Below, piece after piece: positions 1 through 6,696 of a stretch of 64,000 nt of DNA. Position 1 is the first letter of the stretch. Each line of letters opens with the position of its first letter. Under the pieces are notes generated by a model that had not been told where the DNA came from, searched no databases, and saw nothing but the letters and a program-made list of their open reading frames with translations. The stretch covers positions 849,501 through 913,500 of the forward strand of contig NZ_CP049074.1 of the NCBI RefSeq assembly GCF_013343295.1. The letters run 5' to 3'. Source of the stretch: Metallosphaera tengchongensis (GTDB lineage: Archaea > Thermoproteota > Thermoprotei_A > Sulfolobales > Sulfolobaceae). The position numbers were made by a program, and so were the translations under genes.

Positions 1-1073
1 TTGGAACCCAGAAGATAACTGACGAGCTTAGGAAGAGCATCGAGTCTGCCATAAACGACAAACTACACGTGATGTTGAGGAGGAATGTGTTTTTCTCCCA
101 TAGAGATCTAGACCTGGTCCTCAACGACTACAAGAGTGGAAAGGGGTTCTTCCTTTACACAGGCAGGGCACCATCCTTAGGAATGCACATAGGACATATG
201 ATACCCTTCCTGTTTACAGCTTGGCTTCAACGTGAGTTTGGAGTTAACGTTTACATAGAGATAACAGATGACGAGAAATTCATGCGGAACCAAGACTATA
301 CGCTTGAACAAACTAGACAGTGGGCTTACGACAATATCCTGGATATAATAGCAGCAGGTTTTGATCCAGATAAGACTTTCATATTCCAGGACACGGAGTA
401 CATAAAGAACATGTATACTCTGGCCATCAAGGTAGCCAAGAAGTTAACTTTCTCAGAGGTTAGAGCTACTTTTGGCCTTGACGTTTCCTCCAATATTGGA
501 ATTATCTTCTATCCAGCCCTTCAGATAGTCCCAACTATGTTCGAAAAAAAGCGCTGTTTGATCCCTGCAGGGATAGACCAAGACCCCTACTGGAGGCTTC
601 AGAGGGATATTGCGGAGAGCCTTGGGTATTACAAAGCGGCTCAAATACACAGCAAATTCTTACCTCCTCTTACAGGTCCTGAGGGAAAAATGAGCTCATC
701 CAATCCTGAATCTGCAATTTACCTTGTAGATGATCCAAGGACTGTTGAAAGAAAGATCATGAAGTATGCTTTTTCTGGGGGTCAACCCACTATTGAATTA
801 CAAAGAAAACTTGGCGCAAACATTGACATAGACGTGCCGTTCCAATGGCTATACTACTTTTTCGAGGAAGATGATGAGAGGATTAAGAAGATAGAGGAGG
901 ATTACAGAACGGGCAAAATGTTGACAGGGGAAATTAAGCAAATACTTGCTGAAAAATTAAATCAATTCCTTGAAAAACATAGGGAAAGGAGGGAGAAGGC
1001 CAAAGAAATGGTCAAAGACTTCAAATATGAAGGAAAGCTAGCACGAAGCATGTGGGAGAAAATTCACGAATAA
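1..1073 (+). CDS. trpS: Tryptophanyl-tRNA synthetase, 5' end outside window
   Basis: Class I aminoacyl-tRNA synthetase that charges tRNA-Trp in the cytoplasm. The reading frame is open from base 3, so the N-terminus lies before the window; a GTG at 69 is an internal codon, not the start. The HIGH signature (GMHIGHM) falls near base 185 and the KMSSS loop (GKMSSSN) near base 687, in the right order and spacing for the catalytic core. The C-terminal helical anticodon-binding part is complete. The stop codon (1071-1073) directly touches the stop codon of the converging minus-strand gene, leaving no terminator space. Confidence 0.97.
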   Translation, partial: GTQKITDELRKSIESAINDKLHVMLRRNVFFSHRDLDLVLNDYKSGKGFFLYTGRAPSLGMHIGHMIPFLFTAWLQREFGVNVYIEITDDEKFMRNQDYTLEQTRQWAYDNILDIIAAGFDPDKTFIFQDTEYIKNMYTLAIKVAKKLTFSEVRATFGLDVSSNIGIIFYPALQIVPTMFEKKRCLIPAGIDQDPYWRLQRDIAESLGYYKAAQIHSKFLPPLTGPEGKMSSSNPESAIYLVDDPRTVERKIMKYAFSGGQPTIELQRKLGANIDIDVPFQWLYYFFEEDDERIKKIEEDYRTGKMLTGEIKQILAEKLNQFLEKHRERREKAKEMVKDFKYEGKLARSMWEKIHE

Positions 1074-1493
1074 CTAATTTTTAAGATGTAACTTCTTTAG
1101 ATAATACACTACTAGGTTTGTGGATATGTCAAGTTCCTTGGCAATTTTATAAATGGACGCTCCACTTTTATACATCTCAGCAATTCTCTGCACTTTATCT
1201 TGAGTTAGTTTTCTCTTTGTCTTTACAAGGTTGTGCTTCTTGAGTATTCTCAATACAGTGTTGGAATTCATATTGAGAAGTTTGCTAATTTTATTAGCGC
1301 TATACCCCTGCTTTCCGTACTCAATCACCTGTTGAATTAGTTGAGGGGGAGTCTTTCCACGGAACTGAACCCCACTATCTTTGAGTATTTTCCTAGTTCT
1401 TGAGTAGCTCATGCTGAGCTCCTTAGCGATCTCCCTTATTGACCTCCCTCTATTGTACATTTCCTTTACTTTTTCAGTAATGTCCTCTTGCAT
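1074..1493 (-). CDS. Small protein made of three tandem helix-turn-helix repeats
   Basis: A 139-residue protein built of three repeats of about 45 residues (roughly 1-45, 46-92, 93-139). Each repeat has the homeodomain-like HTH pattern seen in the DNA-binding ends of resolvases: a helix with MY..G.SI followed by a recognition helix such as IAKEL.MS. There is no catalytic domain, so it is probably a DNA-binding regulator or architectural protein. An AT-rich TATA-like stretch (AATATAAAAAG) lies about 27 bases before the ATG, fitting leaderless transcription. Its target is unknown. Confidence 0.8.
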   Translation of the reverse strand: MQEDITEKVKEMYNRGRSIREIAKELSMSYSRTRKILKDSGVQFRGKTPPQLIQQVIEYGKQGYSANKISKLLNMNSNTVLRILKKHNLVKTKRKLTQDKVQRIAEMYKSGASIYKIAKELDISTNLVVYYLKKLHLKN

Positions 1494-1805
1494 AATAGAA
1501 AGGAGTGGGTGTATCTTTTTATATTTTTTCCCAAAATCTTTTTTAATCTACTTATAACTTTTAGAGGTAGAGAGTTGTTCTTTTTCGTTTATTATAGCCG
1601 TTCTAATATTTTGGTACAATAAAAATATTTCCTGAAATTATTGAAAGCAGATCCTATGACGATATCTACACACTTTTAGAACTTTAAGAATGAGCGTAGC
1701 TTTCTGGAATTGGTTTAGATTTTTAATAGTTACATAGTTCCATGATTTAACCTCTTTGATGGAAAGAAGATGAAAACTCTTAAACCGTATAGGGTTTATT
1801 GAGTT
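1494..1805. other. Divergent promoter region, no gene seen
   Basis: These 312 bases separate the triple-HTH gene (minus) from the LysE-type exporter (plus). AT-rich TATA-like elements occur about 27 bases before each start codon. I see no open frame of meaningful length on either strand and no convincing C/D-box RNA. Confidence 0.5.
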
Positions 1806-2375
1806 GTGGAAGGTTTCCTAGTACCCCTTACTGGTCTTATTTTGGGTTTGTCTCTAGCTGCACCTCCAGGACCTGTTAATTCAGTTATTGCTTCCGAGTC
1901 CTTACGGTCGAAGCTCCACGGAATGAGCGTGGGTTTAGGGGCTATGACAGCGGATTTTACCTTTTTCCTCCTTACTTTCTTTTTCGGAAACTTCATTCCA
2001 ATAGAGGTTAGATACGTCTTCTACATTGTCGGAGGCATTTTCATGATATGGCTCTCCATTCAAGTTCTAAAGTCTTCCATGTCCTCAAGGACCACCAGAG
2101 GGAACTATATCACGGGGCTCCTCATGGGACTTACCAACCCATTTCAAATAGCTTGGTGGCTTACCAGTGGTCTCTTTATGGTTCAAGAGATTGGGATTCT
2201 AGCTATCCCCGGTTTCTTTGGAGGCATAGTAATCTGGATCACAGTGTTTCCAATATTTGTGCATAGATATGGAAAAGGAATTTCGCATCTTATAAAAATA
2301 GTATCATTCCTAATTTTATTGGCTTTCGGCTCTTACGTCCTCATAGAGGGCATAGTTCTCATAGCCCACTTATAA
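1806..2375 (+). CDS. LysE/RhtB-type amino-acid exporter
   Basis: A 189-residue membrane protein with about six hydrophobic segments. The N-terminus carries the LysE-family signature AAPPGPVN in the first helix, and a second conserved stretch, MGLTNPFQIAWW, lies near residue 110. Family members export amino acids or related small molecules; the substrate cannot be read from the sequence. The start is GTG with a TATA-like CTTAAAC about 25 bases upstream. The 3' end overlaps the converging HTH gene by 17 bases. Confidence 0.85.
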   Translation: MEGFLVPLTGLILGLSLAAPPGPVNSVIASESLRSKLHGMSVGLGAMTADFTFFLLTFFFGNFIPIEVRYVFYIVGGIFMIWLSIQVLKSSMSSRTTRGNYITGLLMGLTNPFQIAWWLTSGLFMVQEIGILAIPGFFGGIVIWITVFPIFVHRYGKGISHLIKIVSFLILLAFGSYVLIEGIVLIAHL

Positions 2376-2706
2376 TCCCAGACAGGTCTGAGCATAGCTC
2401 TGAGGCTCTTATCTTCATCTTCTCAATAACTTCACTCTTATCTACATTGTAGATATACTTTGGTCTTCCCCCTTTAGATCCAGAACTTTTTTGCTTAGAT
2501 ACTAACCCAGCGTCAGACAACCTTTTCAATATTAGGCTCGCCCTGCTCTTACTGATTCCCAACTCTTCCGCTATGGAGTCAACATCCTTACCATTGTTGC
2601 TTCTTATTATTTTAACGAAAGCCTCTACATCAGCCTCTGACAGACCGTAACCCACCATTAGGAAACGCTTTAGGAGGATATTTCTTTCAGCTACCTCATT
2701 TATCAA
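2359..2706 (-). CDS. Winged-helix transcriptional regulator (MarR/TrmB-like)
   Basis: A 115-residue protein with a central winged HTH: SIAEELGISKSRASLILKRL is the recognition region at about residues 44-63, and a basic wing (KSSGSKGGRPKYIYNV) follows. A C-terminal helix probably makes the dimer contact. No ligand domain is present. It converges with and overlaps the exporter gene by 17 bases, so the two may influence each other by antisense transcription. Its regulon is not visible here. Confidence 0.75.
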   Translation of the reverse strand: MINEVAERNILLKRFLMVGYGLSEADVEAFVKIIRSNNGKDVDSIAEELGISKSRASLILKRLSDAGLVSKQKSSGSKGGRPKYIYNVDKSEVIEKMKIRASELCSDLSGIISGL

Positions 2707-2817
2707 TTAAATTGCACCGTTTGACATTTAGTTTTTATTGTTTTTAAAGTTTTATCTACTTTCAAGCCTTAAATTTTTAATCCCAAAGCTCCCATATAAT
2801 TATTTGCAGGATAGATA

Positions 2818-3030
2818 ATGAACCTAAGGGAAGAGATAATCAATTTATTAAAAAATAGACCCATGATCTCGGAGGAGCTTAGAGACAAATTAATGGAAAA
2901 GGGGGTTCGTTTTTCCCCGTTGGAATTCAGGGAGACCTTAGCTTCAATGGTTAGGGATGGTACAGTAGAGAAAACCCCTGATTACGAAAGGAGGAAATTT
3001 TACTTCAAGTTGAGGTCTGGTAGTTTCTGA
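2818..3030 (+). CDS. Small winged-helix-like protein, 70 aa
   Basis: A short acidic/basic protein with a helix-helix-wing layout: LREEIINLLKNRPMISEEL, then LASMVRDGTVEKT and a tyrosine-rich strand. This suggests a minimal winged-helix fold, but no family name is certain. The ATG follows a TATA-like region (CTTAAATTTTTAA about 45 bases upstream). Its last 31 bases overlap the converging Mrp gene. It could be a small regulator of a neighbour; function is unknown. Confidence 0.6.
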   Translation: MNLREEIINLLKNRPMISEELRDKLMEKGVRFSPLEFRETLASMVRDGTVEKTPDYERRKFYFKLRSGSF

Positions 3031-3926
3031 TTCTCTACCATTTCTATTACTTTGTCAGCTATACTAAGGAACTCCTTAGATGCGGGTGAATCGAGGTATT
3101 TCAGGAAGAACGGTTCTCCTAAATCGTTGGACTCAGCTATCCTTGGATCCAACGGTACTTGACCTAGTAGGGGGACTCCCAACTCCTCAGCCATTTTCTT
3201 ACCCTTGTCTTGCCCAAAGATGTAGTAGTTCTTAGACTCCGACGGGCACACGAAGTAGCTCATGTTCTCCACAACACCTAGGATTTTGGTGTTGACTGTC
3301 TTAGCGAAGTTAATGGACCTCCTTACAGCTAGTGTAGACACTTCTGATGGAATTGTTACAATGATGAAACCAGTTATGTTGGGGACTAGCTGAGCCACGG
3401 ACAGAGCCTCATCCCCTGTTCCAGGGGGCATGTCAATTAGAAGGTAATCCAATTGACCCCAGTTAACGTCCCCAAGAAATTGCCTTATTGCAGAGTGTTT
3501 TATGGATCCTCTCCATATTACTGGAGTGTCATCTCTTGGTAACAGGAAGTCAATTGAGACAACCTTTATCCCGAAGGGACCATTTACCGGGTTTATACCG
3601 TTATCGTCGGCGGTAAGCATCTGACCCCTTACTCCCAGCATCTTAGGAACTGAAGGACCGTGGAAATCTACATCTATAATCCCTACCCCTTTGCCTGCCG
3701 CTGCCAGGGCCATTGCTAGATTCGACGAGACGAATGACTTCCCTACACCACCCTTACCGCTAAGTATGGCAATCTTATATTTCACGTTCTTCATTCTGGA
3801 TTGGACCTTTAGGTCAGCACCCTGCACCTGAGGAGCTGCTGGGGCCTTTCTTAAATCTCTAGGCTGTTTAGCCGGTTGAGGAGATTGCAATCTGAATGGA
3901 TTGGAACTCATATTCTCAATTAACAT
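3000..3926 (-). CDS. mrp: Mrp/NBP35-family P-loop ATPase
   Basis: A 308-residue cytoplasmic ATPase of the family that carries and delivers iron-sulfur clusters. The deviant Walker A motif SGKGGVGKS is at residues 56-64, switch-like DMPPGTGDE at about 165-173, and ENMSYFVCP at 220-228. The family usually has a CxxC pair here that holds the cluster at the dimer interface; this protein has C227-P-S-E230, so the second cysteine is missing. The first 45 residues are a proline-rich tail, and M6 is an alternative start. It ends a run of minus-strand genes, 10 bases after the AK6 gene. Confidence 0.93.
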   Translation of the reverse strand: MLIENMSSNPFRLQSPQPAKQPRDLRKAPAAPQVQGADLKVQSRMKNVKYKIAILSGKGGVGKSFVSSNLAMALAAAGKGVGIIDVDFHGPSVPKMLGVRGQMLTADDNGINPVNGPFGIKVVSIDFLLPRDDTPVIWRGSIKHSAIRQFLGDVNWGQLDYLLIDMPPGTGDEALSVAQLVPNITGFIIVTIPSEVSTLAVRRSINFAKTVNTKILGVVENMSYFVCPSESKNYYIFGQDKGKKMAEELGVPLLGQVPLDPRIAESNDLGEPFFLKYLDSPASKEFLSIADKVIEMVENQKLPDLNLK

Positions 3927-3936
3927 ATGTTAGCGA

Positions 3937-4482
3937 TTAATTAATAATCTTATCTAAGTAGAAAAGCAACTCTTGGATATCCTGCCTATCTAGCCAATCT
4001 ATGTCGTGATCGCATGTCTCATTCATTATTTTTCCCACAACCTGATCCACTGAGAGATTAGTAGTATCTATCTCGCATACCTTACCGAACCATTCTTTAG
4101 CCTCCGTGGACACATAACCCAAAATTTCTGCCTCTACGTTCTCAACTATCTTAAGTTTACTCCATCCTCTTTGACTTAATTCCTCAAACAGTCTTCTTGG
4201 ATCCCTTCGTAGGACTACGACTCTATCGGCGTTGTTAATTAGGGACGGATAGACCGTCTCGATAACGATGTTCTTCCTGTCCTTTAGGAACTTTTCCAGC
4301 TCCTGGGCAACTGTTTCGTCATCTATCTCGTAAGAGGATCTAGCTTCATCGTATTTCACGTAAAGTCCTTTTTCTAAAACGAAACTGGATACGTGAAGGT
4401 AATCCATTCCGGTTAGTTTGGAGAGAGCCAAACTTACTGCCGTCTTTCCAGTACCTGGAGAACCTGAAATAACAACTATCAT
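3937..4482 (-). CDS. AK6/Fap7-type adenylate kinase-like NTPase
   Basis: A 181-residue nucleotide kinase. The Walker A loop [11 protein letters not shown] is at residues 6-16, followed by a short NMP-binding region and the ETVYPS strand; the LRRDPRRL segment acts as the lid. This matches the archaeal putative adenylate kinase family related to eukaryotic Fap7, which acts in small-subunit ribosome maturation. The C-terminal 30 residues are an acidic helical extension. The ATG overlaps the stop of the upstream 53-residue membrane protein as ATGA, so the two are probably translated together. Confidence 0.9.
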   Translation of the reverse strand: MIVVISGSPGTGKTAVSLALSKLTGMDYLHVSSFVLEKGLYVKYDEARSSYEIDDETVAQELEKFLKDRKNIVIETVYPSLINNADRVVVLRRDPRRLFEELSQRGWSKLKIVENVEAEILGYVSTEAKEWFGKVCEIDTTNLSVDQVVGKIMNETCDHDIDWLDRQDIQELLFYLDKIIN

Positions 4483-4640
4483 CTAAAAACAAGGAGGGTT
4501 TCCAAACTAAATAACGTTACTGATATTCCGACTAAGGTTAGTTTAACTTTAACAGTGCCGTCAGACTTCAGTATCTCGTATACACCATAGGGGAACATTA
4601 AGGTTCCAATAATTAACATAATCAACTCTATAGTATTCAT
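4479..4640 (-). CDS. 53-residue membrane protein coupled to rhomboid and AK6 genes
   Basis: A short frame running from the ATG at 4640 to a TGA at 4479. It encodes 53 residues with two hydrophobic segments (about residues 4-18 and 33-52) joined by a short charged loop, [13 protein letters not shown]. Both ends form ATGA overlaps: its start overlaps the rhomboid stop and its stop overlaps the AK6 start. Two exact start-stop couplings make chance unlikely. No family is recognised; it may be a partner of the rhomboid protease or a small inner-membrane protein. Confidence 0.75.
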   Translation of the reverse strand: MNTIELIMLIIGTLMFPYGVYEILKSDGTVKVKLTLVGISVTLFSLETLLVFR

Positions 4641-5173
4641 ATATTCCTATTTTCCCTGAAAATAGATAAAAGGCGTCTCCTCGTAATAGCCAGTAACACA
4701 CCAGCTAATATTCCACCTATGTGAGCTACATAATTCACGTTGGGTATGATATCGCTCAGGACAAAAACGATTATAAGTAAAATAATACCGTTCCTATCTA
4801 TCCTGTTAAACTCTAACATGTCATCGGCGATATAAAACGAAAGTATTCCAAAAATCCCACCTGAAGCTCCAGCAGACGCCACAAATGGGGAGAAAAACGC
4901 TAGGGTCAAGATGTTCCCCACAACTCCAGATATTACGAAGACCAGATACTCATACTTTCCAGCCTTGGAACCAAAAAGATAGTATATTACTCCCATTGAG
5001 AAAAAATTAAAAATAAAATCAGTGAAACTGTTTGTGACAAATATTGACGTAACTAACGCGGTGTAGTTGCCTCTCAAAACCAGGTAGTTTATTTGAATGA
5101 GCAGTGAGAACAAATAGGGAGAATATGTATAAGTTATTATACCAATTAAAAATCCTATAAGAATGAATATCAT
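4637..5173 (-). CDS. Rhomboid-family intramembrane serine protease
   Basis: A 178-residue polytopic membrane protein with about six helices, close to the minimal rhomboid core. The catalytic serine is Ser104 in SAGASGGIFG and the partner histidine is His151 in VAHIGG, both placed at the start of helices as in the family. Rhomboids cut transmembrane substrates within the membrane. It sits 28 bases after the M50 protease gene and overlaps the 53-residue membrane protein by four bases, so two membrane proteases and a small membrane protein share one transcription unit. Confidence 0.92.
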   Translation of the reverse strand: MIFILIGFLIGIITYTYSPYLFSLLIQINYLVLRGNYTALVTSIFVTNSFTDFIFNFFSMGVIYYLFGSKAGKYEYLVFVISGVVGNILTLAFFSPFVASAGASGGIFGILSFYIADDMLEFNRIDRNGIILLIIVFVLSDIIPNVNYVAHIGGILAGVLLAITRRRLLSIFRENRNI

Positions 5174-5201
5174 CAGAACAAGTGTGGCATTAAACTTTAT
5201 T

Positions 5202-5801
5202 TTAGATCTCCCCTGTGAGGAACATCATTACTAGAGACATTGCTATTAATATTACCCATACTACCACGTTCCACCTAAATACTTTTAATCCGTCTAAAAT
5301 CCAGAATGGCAACAGGTTGAAGAAGCCAACTACAGCGTTGAAGCCGGCAATAGTTTGAAAGATAAATGACAGCAGGAAGTTAGGCGTGAATGCAGCCAAA
5401 GCTAGGAATAGGGCAGAAATTACCAAGTTGGTTATGGGACCGGCTGCAGCTGTAATTCCATCAATTCTTTTATCAGCTGAGAAGAACCTGCATGAAATTA
5501 AGGTATATCCGGAGAAAAATACAAGACCGAAGAAAGGTAATAAGTTGATAATAGTCGTGAATAGGAATCCTGTAAAATTTAAGGTAAACCTTGAGTAGCA
5601 CCCATATTGCCTAGCTGTTTGCCTATGGGCCAATTCATGTGGTACTATGGCTATGGTAGCTGCTAAGACTGCAATAGCTATTCCTAGTCCAGCGTGATAG
5701 AGGGTAATACCCTTAACGGCTATGGAAAGTATAGCGAGCGCGAAGGATTCAACCTCGCCTAGTCTGCTGAACCTCCATTCCCACTCTCTCAACCACGACA
5801 A
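5202..5801 (-). CDS. Site-2-protease-like M50 metalloprotease
   Basis: A 199-residue membrane protein with about six helices. The zinc motif HELAH is at residues 55-59, with the distal LDG motif (WILDG, Asp170) providing the third ligand. A GPITN segment at 121-125 matches the conserved loop between them. The family performs regulated intramembrane proteolysis. No PDZ or CBS domain is present. It is upstream of the rhomboid gene in the same direction. Confidence 0.92.
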   Translation of the reverse strand: MSWLREWEWRFSRLGEVESFALAILSIAVKGITLYHAGLGIAIAVLAATIAIVPHELAHRQTARQYGCYSRFTLNFTGFLFTTIINLLPFFGLVFFSGYTLISCRFFSADKRIDGITAAAGPITNLVISALFLALAAFTPNFLLSFIFQTIAGFNAVVGFFNLLPFWILDGLKVFRWNVVVWVILIAMSLVMMFLTGEI

Positions 5802-5825
5802 AACTCATCCGGTTTAGAGAGTAAC

Positions 5826-6422
5826 CTAAGAGTTTAAATGCATGAGCATAATACTGTCCTTCTTTACGAGATCCACTCCTGTGGATTCTACTTTCCAAAG
5901 GAGAGCCTTCTCATTTTCCATGGCAACCATATATTTTTCATTATTCTTGGAAATTATTCCCTGGAATTCTATATTTGACAATTTTCTGAATACATTGAAC
6001 GATTCGAAAACTACAAATTTGTACAGGAAAGGCATGGTCATTCTATAACTATCTAGTCTCTTACCATAATTTAGGATTCTTTCAGCAACTTCGGAGAAAT
6101 AGAAAGGTTCCAGGACTCTTATTTCATTTATTCCATCTAAATTGGAGATGACTAAGAAGACTCTTCTGGTTTTCTCGGAGGTGTTCACCCAAACCTCCAA
6201 TACCCTAGAGTGGCCAGGCGATACTGAGGAACCCCAATAAACAGAGTAACTTACAGAGTTATCGTTCATGAAATCTACGATAGCCTCAACCAAGACAGAG
6301 TCTGGAACTTTAAGTTGCTCCAGCTCCTTGTGCAAAAAGGTAGATATACAAAAGAAGTGACCTCCTGCGGTCACTCCCTTCCTACCTTCACACAACATAT
6401 CTACACTGACTTCAAATACCAC
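5826..6422 (-). CDS. Hypothetical protein, 198 aa
   Basis: I do not recognise this protein. It has no signal peptide or transmembrane segment. The N-terminal half holds three cysteines (MLCEG, HFFCIS) and strand-rich segments such as SVSYSVYWGSSVSPGHSRVLEVWV; the C-terminal half (ESFNVFRKLSNIEFQGIISK) also looks beta-rich. It lies 24 bases upstream of the M50 protease gene and probably belongs to the same transcript, which ties it loosely to membrane proteolysis. Confidence 0.65.
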   Translation of the reverse strand: MVFEVSVDMLCEGRKGVTAGGHFFCISTFLHKELEQLKVPDSVLVEAIVDFMNDNSVSYSVYWGSSVSPGHSRVLEVWVNTSEKTRRVFLVISNLDGINEIRVLEPFYFSEVAERILNYGKRLDSYRMTMPFLYKFVVFESFNVFRKLSNIEFQGIISKNNEKYMVAMENEKALLWKVESTGVDLVKKDSIMLMHLNS

Positions 6423-6439
6423 GAAAAATATTATTTTGA

Positions 6440-6691
6440 CTAAACCCTTATATACTTTGCATACGCTTCAGCTTCTATTTTCATGTTTTTGGATATTAAC
6501 ATGTTGAGTAGTTTCCTATCCTCCTCGCTCTTTGGTGTATAGTTGTTCAATATCTTCTCCACCTGTTCCAAGAGAGCTAGTGCGTCTTTTAGAGACTGCA
6601 TGCTTAATGATAACTTAGCATTGAATAAATAGGTTACATTCGTAAAATTGGTATTTCCCAAACCATATTTACCATGGTATACCATAGTCAT
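6440..6691 (-). CDS. Hypothetical helical protein, up to 83 aa
   Basis: The C-terminal 50 residues form a clear helical hairpin (QSLKDALALLEQVEKILNN, then EEDRKLLNMLISKN). The start is uncertain. The longest frame begins at 6691, only five bases from the divergent transporter start. An internal ATG at 6601 has a TATA-like TATTTATT about 25 bases upstream, as expected for a leaderless gene, and would give 53 residues. It is first in the minus-strand run that leads to the proteases. Function is unknown. Confidence 0.5.
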   Translation of the reverse strand: MTMVYHGKYGLGNTNFTNVTYLFNAKLSLSMQSLKDALALLEQVEKILNNYTPKSEEDRKLLNMLISKNMKIEAEAYAKYIRV

Positions 6692-6696
6692 TAGAC

